DNA of 64,000 nt from Anseranas semipalmata (lineage: Eukaryota > Chordata > Aves > Anseriformes > Anseranatidae), in assembly GCA_013399115.1 (NCBI GenBank), contig VXAA01006448.1:62001-126000 (forward strand). Direction: 5' to 3'. A program made the position numbers and the translations under genes. Below, in pieces: positions 12,513-25,105 of the stretch (positions within the stretch are counted from its first letter, which is position 1; each line of letters starts with the position of its first letter). The notes below the pieces were generated by a model. The model was given only the letters and a program-made list of their open reading frames with translations, had not been told where the DNA came from and made no database searches.

Positions 12513-12565
12513 AAGAATTTAATAGAGAATTACAGCCTTTCTCAAGAATTTAATATAGAATTATA
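12513..12565 (+). repeat. Spaced direct repeat, 22-nt units
   Basis: The unit at 12513-12534 and the unit at 12544-12565 agree at about 20 of 22 positions, sharing AAGAATTTAATA and GAATTA. The period of 31 bases suggests a small local duplication. Confidence 0.6.
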
Positions 12566-15500
12566 TAGGACAGTTAAAAACAACAATAGAAAGGATATTA
12601 CTCTCTATTAAACTCTACAGGTTTCAGACCAGTTTAAATAGGGTCTCTTAATGTTTCTGCAAAGATTCCTGTTACATCCTGTAGGGCTTTTCCACACAGA
12701 TCCTAGCAGCCATTGGGGAAAACCTGGTGCCAGCGAGCTCTTAAGCAAACAAGTCAAGTAATGCTGATAATCTACCTCAGACTATGCTCTGCAGCTCTGC
12801 TGCAGCTCCAGGAGTCTCTGTGAGATTAGAAATTGCTCAGGGAAACGGAGGGTATGGAATACACCTTCGGTTCTGGTGCCCCAGTAGCACATGGGCAGCA
12901 CAACATAAAATAACCCTTCCCCTTTGTACTGGCCAGCCCTTACAGGGATGTATAGATGTAATAGCTGAACACAAAGCATAACCTTCATTTTGGACTGAGA
13001 TACGGTAACAAACTTCGCTGCATGAAGTAGGACAAAGTATCTAGGGATACAAAGGGCGAGGACACCTTCTAGAAAGCAGTCTCTGAGGCACGTGGGCACT
13101 AACCACTGCCTTCAGCCAAATGCTACCTACAGCCACAGCTTTTATTTCAAATTTATTTTTCTCACCGAATAATACTTGTGTACCGGCATAAGCATTTTAA
13201 GTGTGTTGAAATAAAAACTTTACGAAAGGTATCCATGTTCATAGCCCTCTCTTGATCCATTATAAGAAGAGTGGACAAACTATTTTGACTTATGATATCC
13301 CCATTAAGCATCATTACACAGTAAATGATACATACAGTAAAGTATATGATTAATTTACCTCTTTTTGCCCATGGAAGATCCATTCTGTGTTTCCATTGCC
13401 TCACTTTAGAAGTATTTAAAATTACTAAATGAATATTGCTCATTTTCCCCTCAATGGAGGTAACCTAAATACCCTAAAAGTCACCTCTAGTCACACACAG
13501 GAACTTGAAAAACTTACTGTTGTGTTGAACTGCTGCCCATCTTCTCCAGTCCGCACAGCCTGACAGTACCTGGTAGCCTACACGACGGAACACAAAACCC
13601 AGCAGGGCTTCTGCTAACATCTGACCACACTGAAGCTTTGCACCAAACCTCCCCCCGGCCCCAGACAGCAATGCATGTCCATGTGCCATAAAAAACCTAT
13701 CGGTTTGAACCAGTAGGGATGGTGAGGGTGGGAAGCAAACCCATAATACATATAATAATACATAATACTGCAGGTTGGTGATCCTTTCATAGTCCAGATA
13801 CATTTTCACACTGTCGTTTGAGCCCTGCTAGACTCCGGACAACGGAATGAACCTCAGTATTTTAAGACTGTGAGTTTCATATGTTAAGATGTGGAAAGGC
13901 CCTTTGGTTTCATTGAATGTCTTCTGTTCATAATGTTTAAAACTATCAGAATATAAAAGCCCTAACACTGTATTTCACTGTAAAGTTTTTTATAATCTCT
14001 TGATACATTTATCTTCACTATCTAACAACAGCCCCCAAACACCTCACCCAGCATGTTTTTCTTTTAGATTGTATGAATTCTGGCTTAGCTTAGCAATAAT
14101 TTATTTTTCAAATAATACTCATCCCTTCAACATTGAAATTCGGTTATTTTTGAAAGTAAAAATCATTTGTTTATGAAACCTCAGCAGGCAAACAGCAGCA
14201 GGAATGAGTGCATGGGCACCAAATTTTTTGCATACTTCACCCAACTCTACCTATACCTTACTTGAGAAGTGAAGTGTCTTACTTCTAAACAGAGGAGGAA
14301 GAAGCAAACTATGAACCTGAGCTGTCCTTGTATACCAACTGCAGCCAAAGACAAAACTCCTATTAATTTCTGTGGCAGAGGTTCAAGATGTTTCAAGGAT
14401 TTACACCGTGGTAGAAGATTATGCATGTGAAGATATTTATTTGCATAAATGTGTCTGCAAGATGAGGTTCCAAAAGCTGGGGGAACAAGTGCTGAAGGAC
14501 CCCATTAGACAGACTTTTCTCTGAAACCACATTTTCCAGATTTGTTTGTGGAAGAGCTCTCAGTGTGACTTGTTGGCTAATGCTATAAAACCAGATGAAA
14601 TGTTTGTTGTGTCTGAATCTAATTTTTCTCTGGTTGTCATTCTCTAAAGTCCTACCAAATTCCAAAGCTCATTGGAAACACAACTGCAAAGAGGGGAAAT
14701 TCCCCGTGCCTGGTGAGAGAACCAGAAGCAAGAATCCTTCCAGGGACAGCCTTATCAGCAAATCCATGGAGACTTATCCAAAGATACACATCCAGAGGTT
14801 TGCAAGCTGCCTTTTTGTACTTCTCCTTAGGCCTGAAGTTTGATATCATTATGGGACATTTCCAAGGCAGAAGCAGCAGCTGCCTAATCTTTTCACAAGA
14901 TGTAAATCAGTTTCAGTAATTATCATAATAGATGGTTTGCTCGTGTTTTCTTGCTGGGAAAAAATACCATGTCTTATAAATTCCTCAGTGCTGTAACATC
15001 AAAGCAGCAGGGTTGGCATGAAGATCCAGAGGGGAGGGGAGACTAATTTGATGAGGATGTATATGTGATAGAGAGAGATTTCTTTTAAGAGACCATCCTG
15101 AAGAGTGAATTCAAGACTGAGCCCTGAAATCCTGTAAGTGGGAATGAAACGCATGTAGACAAGAGGTGCTTGTCCTTGAAGAACTGGAGAGATACCTCAT
15201 CATCAAACACAGTCAGGAAGAGCCAAAACATCTTGCAATGGCACATTAGGGAATTAGAGGGAAGGCGGGGGGAATCCTATCCTGCTGGCAGCACATGGAG
15301 CGACAGGAGGCTGTCTGAAACTGGGCTCCTGAGGGTGCCCCAGTCACAGGAGGGCTTCTTTGGGACTGAAGGGGACACAGGGATGCCATATCTCTCTCTT
15401 CCGTGGGCTGGCACCATGCAGCTAAGATCAGCAACAGTCAGGCCAAAATGTTCTGGGTCTCCCCATCACGAGGGTCCCTCCTGGTAGTTTTCTGCAGCTG

Positions 15501-18174
15501 GATGTAAATCCCAAGAGCCAAACCAGGTCACTAGCCTGTTTCCTGTGAATATAAAAGTGGTGCTAAGTGAATCTGGCATCCCAGACCCCGCTCCTTCTGT
15601 ACCTCTCTGCAGTAATGGCTTACAGGTGTAACACCCATGCAGCTTCACACCATTATTTTTGCTCTCTTCGAAGTTCACTCCTCTTGACTGAAATTGAGGG
15701 AATCCAGGAGAGCTGAGGGCTCAGGGCAGAGATTCTGCCTTCGGTCAAAAAGAGTGGCCTTTCCAAAAGAAATGAATGATATCGCTTCTTTTTTCAGGAA
15801 AAACAGCTCTGTGTGTTATAGCCCGATGAACAATAGGTTTGCAGGACAGAGAAATGGTAGGAGCAAAGGAAATTAAATTTAACACGAAAGAGGAAAACAA
15901 GTGAACATTACATATTTTTTTCAAGGAAGTCCATGTGCAAGTGATTAACTTCTGCTATCAAGGGAGGACAAAGAGGGAGCCAAGATCCTCTGTAACCATT
16001 ACAAGAGCTGAACACAGCAGCAAATATGGAAAATTTCACCATTTTGGCAGAGGCCATAAAATATTTTTAGCTCAAACACCTTATGTTTGTGGTCCTAACA
16101 CTGACCCCAGCCTAGCAATCTGTAATCTCAGGAAATGCTGTTAGCTTTCACAGAATCTCACTCGTGACCAGCTGTCGCAAAGCTGCACCTCCAAAGGAAA
16201 ATTTACAACCCCGCAAATTGGGTATGTGCCATGCTGCAATGACAAACACTAGCTCATCTGCAAAGATAGAGTGTTCCCATCCTCAGCATCCTCGGGAGCA
16301 AGGGAGACGGGCTGTTGTTGCTGAGCAGCTGAAGAATGCACGCTGCTCAAAGCTCAAGAATGTGGAAATGGCAGAGCTTTTTTATAAGGCCATTAAAAAT
16401 GACATCTTAACAACATCTGCAATTAAAACTCCTCGGTGTTGGAAGAGGTCTTCCAAAAAACATGTGGATCATAGAACTCATTCTGTTCTTATGACTTAAA
16501 AAATTGAGAGCATAATCCTAGAAAAATGAGAGAAATGCATCTTTCCTGTCTGTTGTTTAAGCAGCTTCCTCAATCCCAAATTGCAGTGACAAACAACTGT
16601 GTGCTGATCCTGGGGTGTTCTCCAACCATGTGCAGCAGCCCACTGCTACAGACATTACTTCAGGAGCAGGGCATCACTTGTTTTATGTCACACTTCTATA
16701 TGTTATGAACACATTTCATATTGTATGTATCCAAATATTACTCAATCTAAAGAATAAAGCAAAAAAGTTTTAAAGGGGACTGGAAGGCTCAAGGGTTTGG
16801 TAGAACTGCCGCCATTTCATTTTCATGCTGTCAGTTCAGGTCCACCCATCAAAAAGTAGAATTTCTGTGAAATGAGATCTTGGCTCTTCTGGTCTGGGTC
16901 TCAGCAGGGCAGCGGACACTTCTCAAGACCTGCTGTGGTTATTGGCACTATCAAGGCACGCCTGTTGATGATTTGGGCAAACATAGTCTTAATGGCCACC
17001 AGGACACAAAGGGACAGCTCAAGTCTTCCTGATTCCACCTGATGTGAGGGCACCTCCTACTACCACAGGTTGTGATTTATTTGCCCTTTGAGTCGGCATC
17101 TTCCTACCCCAAGGCTGGCAGGATGCTACCCTTGTCACGAGGTCAAATTCATGCTAAAACAAAACAACAAAACAAAAATTGAGAAAGGTAAAGGAAAAGG
17201 GAGTCCTTGGTAGGCTTTCTGGGATCTAGCTGGCAAGTAGGATAAAATGGCAGCTATAAAAGGAACATTTGAATTAAAGAAATATTGGGATAGGGTTAAT
17301 GCAAGTTTGCTAATTATCTAGTAAGGACCTGCTCAGATGTACTCTGTCTCTGCATGTGCACACACACAAACACTTGCCTCAGTGCCTTGCTTGAATAATA
17401 AGGCACAACAGGGCAATCATTGTTGTACCATAATTGCACTCCTCGGGTGTACGCCAGCCATGAACCCGAAGGAGGAGTGCTATCAGCAGCCTGAGAAGTA
17501 TGATTATGGCCCAACAAGGCATGCCCTGTTGTGACTTATTACAATTAGAAAAGCTATCTACAGTGTTGCAAACATTGAGGTGAGGGTGAGGAGAAATGCT
17601 TTTTAAAAGCCTGTGTTCTGGCAGTGCGTATTTAAAATGTTGTACCTGCTGCTAGGACTCCCCATTAGCCAATCATATTGCTCAAGTATCCTATGAATGA
17701 CATACTTCATGCCCCATCTTGACTCTGTGCTGAAAGATTAGAAGAATTAGCAACATTTTTCAACCCTCTCTGAGCTCTCAAGAGACTTGCAAAGCAATAA
17801 GTGGTATACAGTGACTGAAAGTACATGCCCCTTGCCAACACCAAAAAGCCTTGTCAAATATCTGGGGACAATTAACCGCTTTCCTCCCAAACAGATCCAT
17901 TTTTTAGCAAACAGCCTGCAAGTATAGTTAAGAAACAGTAACTGAAAGGAAGAAGTGGCTTTTCTTACCGCATGCTTTCATGGGTGCACATCAATCCCTT
18001 CCCCAGTTTTCAAATGAGGGCCAAATGTGGGTAAGGAGACCTGCCTAATTTACAGAGCAGTTGTGAAGATTGATTAGCACCTGGAATGGTCTCTGAGACG
18101 TTCAACTGGCAGGCATTACGGGCATGCAAAATCAAGCATAGAGGAAAGCACAGAACGGATGTGCAATAAACTGC

Positions 18175-18189
18175 AAAAAAAAAAAAAAA
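18175..18189 (+). repeat. A-tract (15 A)
   Basis: This is an uninterrupted run of 15 A. The sequence to its left shows no recognisable retroposed gene, so it is taken as a simple repeat. Confidence 0.8.
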
Positions 18190-18806
18190 GTGGAAGAAAT
18201 CATTTGCTCTAAATGTGAAAGGCAGTACCTTTCCTGTGTGGGGTCCCAAGCAGAAGATTTGCAGGGGGTGTTTGTTTAGCACTGCTAAAATTAACTAGGG
18301 ACCATGGCAAGGATGCAGGACCTAAACCACAGAAAGTAAGGCTCTCGAGCCAAAGCAGGAACCGAACGCATCATGTACGTTCAGAAGGCTCTTTCACCTT
18401 GAATTTGAAAGATAGCTTCAAACAAACAAAGTGATTGTGCACAGGTTTTGATGAAATCTGAGCTCCTTCCAAACCACATCGGAGTAATAGGTGCCTCAAA
18501 ACAGTCCTTGTAAGAAAACAGAGCTAACACAGACGTTGCAGCTTCAACCAGTTTTGGGAAAAAATAATAATAAAAAAGGGGGGATTGCATGCGATATTAA
18601 ATTCAGAGAGCTTTACAGCCAACATCTGGACACTGGGACAGCTGGAGCAGTGTTGTGTAATGGCTGTGAAGTGCAGAATAAAAAAACCCCAAGAAACTGC
18701 CCCGTGATACCTAATCATCAGCCAGTCAAAACACGTTGGAGTTAATGTATATTAATCACTGGAAACCTTAGATAAGTTCAGTAAACATTGCCCATTACAA
18801 TATGTT

Positions 18807-18823
18807 AAAAAAAAAAAAAAAAA
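18807..18823 (+). repeat. A-tract (17 A)
   Basis: This is an uninterrupted run of 17 A with no recognisable retrocopy beside it. Confidence 0.8.
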
Positions 18824-19379
18824 GGCTTTGAAATGGCACTGTGCTCGGCAGCCTGATCCAAAGCTCACTGAAATATGTTGGAAAGTTTCCATCCACCTCG
18901 GTGAGCTTTGTGCATTGAGCTTTTTTCAAGCTCAGGCAGCAGTTCAAAAATAACTTTACAGCATTATCCCAATTGTTTATTTGTGTACGAACAGCACTGA
19001 AAGAGTACACATGGCCAAGCAGAAAAAGAACACTTAGGAATATTTTTAAATTGCCGTCACCAAAACCACTGACAATATAAAAATTCAAGTATTTATGATG
19101 TTGTAACACTGCCTTTAATAGGGATGGTGGTGGAGAAACTATGTGTAATATAATCAACAAACTAACAAACCCCAAGGCACTCCAGAGGATTTTAATACGC
19201 AGAATGTTTAAAATATTAAACAAACAATAATCATGAAAATCAGGATATGATTAAATAGTTTAAACAACCAATCCTGAAAGTTTCTCTCCAAAATTTGCTC
19301 AAACTGTTCTGAAGTCAGCTCACAAACTGCAGAAAACACAACATATATTTTAATGTGACCCACCAGGATAAAAATAAAG

Positions 19380-19790
19380 CTGTGCTTGTCCACTGTTGCC
19401 TGCCTTTGGGCCCATTGAGTTAGGCCGAGTACATTTGAAATGAATCAAGATGTTCAACATCTGCCTCTTGTTATTAGGCTATTCTCTTCCTATTTATAAA
19501 CAAACGCTTTGTTGGGGTTAGGCTGCGGATTCCATTACTCTGCGGACTCGCGTTTCCTTAGCAATCTGAACTTCGGGCCACGGGTAAAAGGTATGTTATA
19601 AATCTTCTGAAATCTATCAATGAATGCAGGGGGAAAATAATTAATTAACAGGCAGCGCAATCCACTTGCTCGGTCTTGCACAGCCAATATCTGACCATAT
19701 GCTGCACGACACAGTGCTAATGCAAAAACAGATTTTGGTTAGAATTAGCTCGTGAAAAGTATTTCTCTACATTTTAGTTAAAACAAGCAA
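19380..19790. promoter_or_regulatory. Candidate conserved non-coding element
   Basis: This non-repetitive block combines TAATTAATTAA (19638-19648), an octamer-like GCTAATGCAAAA (19716-19727), and several isolated CpGs near 19527, 19545-19552 and 19577-19582 in otherwise AT-leaning sequence. The mixture resembles deeply conserved developmental enhancers. There is no coding frame of note. The call rests on motif texture alone and needs a cross-species alignment. Confidence 0.27.
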
Positions 19791-19914
19791 TCATATGCTT
19801 GTGTGCGTGTGCATCATATCTTGTCAAGTCTCCCACTCTGTTAAGGCTCATACAGCTCTCTAGCTACTGACATATGTTCTTGGAAATCCCAACACTTCCA
19901 TAAACACGGTAAAC

Positions 19915-20360
19915 ACAAAACATCTCCTTTGTTCTCTCCATTTACTCCCTCTCCATGGCAGTTTATGTTAATCTCTTCTTCGGGCTTCTTGCAGTCTTTG
20001 TGTGAGCTTGGATTCCTCCTTTCTTCCTTACATTCTGTTTCTTGCTCTGCTCTGGTCTTTTCCAGTTAATGCATCAAAACCGGACCCCTTTCCTCCACCG
20101 TTACTGACAGGCGGGTTTGTGTCTCTGTTCTCTCTCACTCACCCTAATGTAACACCTTCCTCCCTGCCTTCCTGGCTGCACTTCTTTTGCTCTCCCTGTT
20201 ACGCTGCATTCTGCAGAAAATTAATCTTCCTTACTCCCCCACAGAAAACATTAGCACCGTTTCACTCCTCCTAACCTTTCTTCCCAGACAGGCTTCTGCC
20301 CCTTCCACCTCTATTCTACTTACCGTTCCCATCTTCACCTGCTTTAATCCATACTTAACA
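19915..20360 (+). other. Pyrimidine-biased segment
   Basis: The plus strand is strongly C+T rich (TTCCT, CTCTC and TCTCC motifs throughout) without being a simple repeat. This bias produces the stop-poor 90-codon frame at 20002-20274 (+), which I do not accept as a gene because its composition explains it. It may be decayed low-complexity or repeat-derived DNA. A weaker version of the same texture occurs at 36000-36240. Confidence 0.4.
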
Positions 20361-20587
20361 GTACCTGAATGTCACGATTAATATAGCCTTATAGCTCACA
20401 TTTACAGTTTTTCTCCTTATGTCCAGAGTATGTTCATGGCCCAAAACCTTAAAATAGGGAGCAGATGCATGAGATCACAGCATAATACTGCACAACATAC
20501 AGGTAAGAATTTATATGGGTACATTCACCTCTCACTTCACTATCAGAATTTTAGAACATAAGGATTTAAAAAAGAGGAATGTTTTTT

Positions 20588-21065
20588 TAAGAACAGGATT
20601 TTAAGAGGCCATCTAGTTCAACCAGAGGATCATGACTGAAGCAGGAACAGGAGTACCTACATAATCCCTAACATTTCTCTAACCTGTTCCTAAGATATGT
20701 AATTCCACCATCGCCACCCTGGGGCTTCAGTGTCCCCAGCGCTGGCAGCTCCTCCCAGGCCATATCCAAAAACCTGTCCTTACCTTGGCGTAAGCCCGTC
20801 ACTTCTCACACTAACCAGAGAGGACATGGAGAGCTCTTTAATCCCATCCTCTTCTGGAGCAATTTTTAACATACTTGAAGGCTGTTATCATCTTTCTCTC
20901 TGAGACTTCTCCTCTTTAGACTAAACAAACCCAAACCTTTCCATCTTTCCTCAGGAGGTCATGCTTTCTAGTCCTCTGAATATTCATGATTTTTCTTCCT
21001 TGGGCTACCACTAATTGGTCCCCTTCCTTCTTAAAGAGGAAACCAAAGCCAATTTAGCAATGTAC
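20588..21065 (-). mobile_element. CR1 LINE 3' fragment (old, diverged)
   Basis: Read on the plus strand this is the reverse complement of a CR1 3' end. GAGGCCATCTAGTTCAACC (near 20606-20623) matches the CR1 tail 'GGTCATCTAGTCCAACC'. The block ACTTGAAGGCTGTTATCA, then CTCCTCTTTAGACTAAAC, a CATCTTTCCTCA block and AATTGGTCC..TTCTTAAAG follow in the CR1 order. The insertion therefore points leftwards, is truncated at its 5' end near 21065, and carries many substitutions and indels with no intact ORF2 frame. It is the oldest-looking of the four CR1 copies. A second CR1 in the same orientation starts about 470 bases further right. Confidence 0.8.
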
Positions 21066-21534
21066 AGAAATCATCTCAGAGATGATTTACTCTTTCACAG
21101 GAAAAAAAAGACACTTCCTCAAACAACCTGCATCCTCATTACTTGATCTAAGCACCCGTGTTAAAGCTGGAGTGAGCACCTTAATACCAAAGGTAACATT
21201 ACCAAACATGATAAAACAGGTGAAGTAACAAAGTACTAATTCACAGCAAATATGTCAAACTTTTTTCTTTTTCCTTTTTCTCAAATTTTTCACATTGCAC
21301 TTTTCTCAGAGTTATTCAGTAGCCGTGGTTATCCACCATTAAAACTCCATACGCAAAGAGATTTTGGCTTACGGATTGAGTGGGAGGAGTTTGATGTGTT
21401 TGATACATGAAATTAAATTGAATTAAATCACTGATCTTTTGCATAAACTATCTTGGTATATCTTGGATTTTGAATTCAATGAATATTGCAGAGGTTATTG
21501 CTTAGCCAATGTAAGAAATGTTACTGCAAACCTT
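21066..21534. other. Spacer between two CR1 copies
   Basis: This is AT-rich, non-coding sequence. Apart from the small inverted repeat at its left edge I see nothing in it. Confidence 0.5.
21068..21088. repeat. Inverted repeat, 10-bp arms with 1-nt centre
   Basis: AAATCATCTC and GAGATGATTT flank a single A. It lies immediately beyond the 5'-truncated edge of the older CR1 copy. Confidence 0.7.
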
Positions 21535-21786
21535 ACATAGAACAGTTTGGAATGGTTTGGGTTGGAAGGGACCTTAAAGATCATCTGGTTCCAACCCCCC
21601 TGCCATGGGCAGGTTCACCACCCACTAGACCAGGTTGCCCAAAGCCCCATCCCACCTGTCCTTGAACACTTCCAGGGATGGGGCATCCACAGCTTCTCTG
21701 GGCAACCTGCTTCAGTGCCTCACCACCCTCAGAGTAAAGAATTTCTTCCTTATATCTAATCTAAATCTACCCTTTTTTAGTTTACA
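21535..21786 (-). mobile_element. CR1 LINE 3' fragment
   Basis: This is the reverse complement of a CR1 3' end, about 250 bases long. It opens with a degraded octamer tail (ACATAGAACAG.. near 21535), then GGTTGGAAGGGACCTTAAAG and ATCATCTGGTTCCAACCCCC, CTGCCATGGGCAGG, CACTTCCAGGGATGGGGCA, CTCTGGGCAACCTG and AAGAATTTCTTCCT, all in CR1 order. The end at CTAAATCTACCCTTTTTTAG marks a 5' truncation soon after the start of the 3' region. Part of the ORF2 C-terminus is present but no frame is intact. It is clearly younger than its neighbour at 20588-21065. Confidence 0.93.
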
Positions 21787-24479
21787 TACATAAAATCAAT
21801 ATATGCTAATGATTATTTAAATGAATCAAACAACGGAAAACTTACAAATCTGACACTCATTACTTCATGTCCTATGAAGAAAAAATATATAACTTATTCA
21901 ACCTAATATATGGCTATAAACACGATTAATGTATTTTCATAATGTCCCACACAAGCATTATTTTCAGAAGATGACATTTTAATGATATCCAACACGCAAT
22001 ACGTTGCACACGGTGAAAATCTGTCATGTCTCTTAAAATATCTTGATGTATGCACATACATGCATACAATCCCCATGGCATGTATTCTCTCACTGAATTA
22101 ATTTACGTATCTAGGAGAGCCATGTCCATACCTATTGTCATCAGCAGGGAGCTCACTTTGTCTTCTGAATCACTCAAAGCATCTTCTGCACAGCTTTGGT
22201 GCTAAGTAAATGACACTATGCGTGTAACCCATGCTTCTCCTAGTAATGTCCCCCAAAACATTTTGATTTTGACCCTCCTCATCACAAAACAAACAATACT
22301 TCAGCTGCATGGCTGCCTCAAGACTACAGTCCCTGTATTTGTGGCCTGGCCCAAGTCCACACCAAGTTTTGAACAAGGTCTCTGGGCCAGTTTCATCTCT
22401 TTCTCTGGGTCATTACATATTCCTCATCTACTGAACAAGTTCTTAAAAGAATGTGGCTCCTTTTAATCAGAAGGGTCAAAAGCAAGGAATAAAAACTTAC
22501 GTTCTCTCTTGGACACTGGTGCAAGGTGATCTGCCTTTGGCTACGACTAACTTCGCATTGGTACTGGAGATATGAGCGCAGGAAGAGCTCTCCTGCCCAG
22601 AGTGCTCGGTGCCCCACATCTTCATTTCCATCACCCATGGGCATTTATTTTCAAATGCAAAGCGGTCAGGCCTTTGCCTGGTGGAAAGCAGTACAACAGC
22701 AGCAGTAGTGCTGAGCTGCTTTACGCACCACGGTGGGAAAAAAGCTGACGAACATCATTTAACCTACACCCCCTCGACCTGTTCCAGCTTCTGAATGAGG
22801 ATTCCCTTGGCAACAGTGGGTGATGCCATGGTGCAACCAGAGAAATGCAAAGGCAACGCAGCAAAGCAAGGACTACTGTCCCTCTTACTGTTACACCACT
22901 TGGCCTGGCAAGGCTGTGTCCCAGTCAGAGATGGAGTCAAATTCAGACTGAGCCAAGCATGGGTTTGGCTCATGGAAATCATGTTGAAAACTCACTAGCT
23001 GCTTTTTTATTTTTTGATTTTTTTGCAAGGCAGTGACCTCAGCTGGCCGATACCCCAGGAGGCCGTGTCTCATCATCAGATCGCTGTGCTGGCACAAAAG
23101 GTTAAAACCGTCCGCCTGCACACCACCGCTCTGCACTCAGAGGAAACGAACCCAAACGGCACTTGGAGGCGATGCGGCCATCAGCCGAGTCCTCCTGCCG
23201 GCCGGCTGAGTGGGTGGTTTTTGGCGCTCCCAGCCCATTCCTAAAAGCCATAGCTCCTCCTGAACAGTGGGAAGGATCCCCAGTAAAATAACTCGGGAAG
23301 CGGAGTCGGTGTGTGGGGGTGCTTCCTGCCTCGGAGAGGTGGGGAAGGGATGCTGCCCCGTCCCAGCGGCCAGAGGCGCCAGGTGGAGCCAAGCGCAGGG
23401 TGGCTGGACTCCACGGTGAGATTTACACCATTCGGGCCATTTCTAAACACAACAGAAAGAGGAAGGGGAGCTTTAGTTTACTAGGAAATGGCCTCGTTAG
23501 CCAGTGGCATAAACCATTTGATCTCTTTGTTGTCAAAGTTTACTTGCTGAGGAACTTGATTATCACCTAACCAAACAACATCTGGTTCTCCTACTACTCA
23601 GATAACAAAGGAGAATATTTTTCTCCTACGAAAATTTTGAACCATTATGAGACGTAAATAATCTTCTGCAAAAACTTCAAGCTTGTTTATGACACAAACA
23701 TTAAAAGCAGGTGAGGGAAATGAGTGTAACCAGTCAAAAGTCACTGTTGTCTGAATGTGCCGTGTAAAATCTCTATAGGAAGAAAAAACACAAATCAAAA
23801 ATCACGTATGTATCACATGTGCATATCACAATCACATATGTATAACTGCTGTACTGTAATAATATTTAGTGCTGTCCATTTCTAACCCCAGGCGTGCCAA
23901 AAATGCACAACACAGATTTGGCAGAGCAGGGATGAGGGTGACGGGGGTATCAGCTATGAGCTATTTGTGGAGGCAGGTGGAAACGCAGGTCATGCAGAGC
24001 CTACAGAAGGAAAGATCTCCCCTGTTGGTGCTGTGAGGTGTGAGAAGGTGAAGGCCCAGCATAACCACTGGCTCTGCAGAGGTGGCAAATAAAGATGTGG
24101 GTAGGACAGTCTTCACAATAGGCATCCCCGGTGTACACAACTCCTTCTTGTCAAGCTGCAAATGGCTGCCCAGGGGGCTGGCACGGCCTGGTGCTGGCTG
24201 TTGGGAAGAAATCCCTTCTGGCAGGGAGAAAGGAGCAGTCTTCCTGGAAGGAATGAGCGGCCGACAGAAACCTCGCAGCTCTGGGCGAACCTCTCCCCTC
24301 GCCAAGCTGCTCCCTCTTGTCAGCCCAGTCCTGCCTCCCCCCTCCCCACTTTCTCCTGCGCTTCAGCCACCTGGAGCTGCAGCCCTTCCCTTGGGATCCT
24401 CCCCGGCCTTGGAAGCAGCGTGCTGTTTGGCTTGGCAAGGGCGGTTTTGCTATCAGACCCATTACCGAGGAGGGTGTTC
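21787..24479. other. Non-coding DNA, no gene recognised
   Basis: Several overlapping short frames occur between 22.1 and 24.5 kb on both strands, without family resemblance. A moderately CpG-bearing stretch lies at 23040-23420. A degenerate 20-nt palindrome with 7-bp GTATGCA/TGCATAC arms lies near 22047-22066. Confidence 0.5.
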
Positions 24480-24645
24480 ACTCCCGGGCTCGTGGAAGCC
24501 ACATGAGGCGGCCATACTCGCTCCGGGCCGGGGCTCACACAGGCCCCCAGGGCACCCACTCGCTGAGCCCGGCTCCCTCCCGCCGCCCCCAGCGCTCCCT
24601 CCCGGCCCAGCGCGGCCCTGCTGCACAGACAGCTGCCCGTTACTA
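24480..24645. promoter_or_regulatory. Small CpG-rich patch
   Basis: I count about 15 CpGs in roughly 160 bases, in GC-rich DNA (CCGGGC, CCGCCGCC and CGCGG motifs). The 205-codon plus frame at 24082-24699 spans it. That frame is proline-, alanine- and leucine-rich, shows no domain, and is best explained by GC-driven loss of stop codons. The patch may be a weak promoter or enhancer or simply a GC-rich spot; it is too short for a classical island. Confidence 0.25.
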
Positions 24646-25105
24646 CTCAGTAGTTGCTTGAATCCCACTAAATGCTTGTCAAAGTGCCCAGAGAGCTGAA
24701 AGTGAGCTCTTTAAATTACATTTGTTGAAAGATCCCTGGTGCCTGTTCCTGCTTTTCGTTTTCAGCAACTCTCTGAAATCATAGTTTGTTTTACAGTGAT
24801 GTTTTGTTTTTCTTTTCCTGCATCCAACCTATAAGTCATGGATGATGCATATTAAACACATTAAACGGGTTTCAGTGGGGCTGCGCACCATGTGTGCATA
24901 CGGCTGAGGCCTGGGAGAACGGCATTTTCGTGTTTCGTTTCTGCGCCGGGAGGCTGTACAGCGTGCTGCTCCCCCATGCACAGCACTGCACAGACTTTTG
25001 GCCGCGGCTGGAACCCAGGGAGGAGGCTGCACGGAGGGAGGCGGCAGAACCGCTAAGGACACTGCAGAGGGAGGAAGAACCGGAGTCTATTTGATAGGTT
25101 AAAGC

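Larger units (their letters stand above)
9891..19379. other. Non-coding DNA, no gene recognised
   Basis: This stretch holds only small structures: a palindrome at 12411-12428, a spaced direct repeat at 12513-12565, and A-tracts at 18175-18189 and 18807-18823. Frames of up to about 140 codons (10906-11325 minus, 18795-19223 minus) show no family signature. No CR1 copy is recognisable in this unusually repeat-poor 9.5 kb. Confidence 0.5.

Noticed and set aside
20002..20274. 90-codon frame with a hydrophobic start resembling a signal peptide.
   Set aside because: The plus strand is pyrimidine-rich, so L, F, S and P codons arise automatically. There is no conserved domain.
24082..24699. 205-codon open frame on the plus strand, the longest in the window.
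   Set aside because: It is rich in P, A, L and S with no domain, lies in GC-rich DNA where stops are rare, and is overlapped by several equally open frames on the other strand and in other phases.
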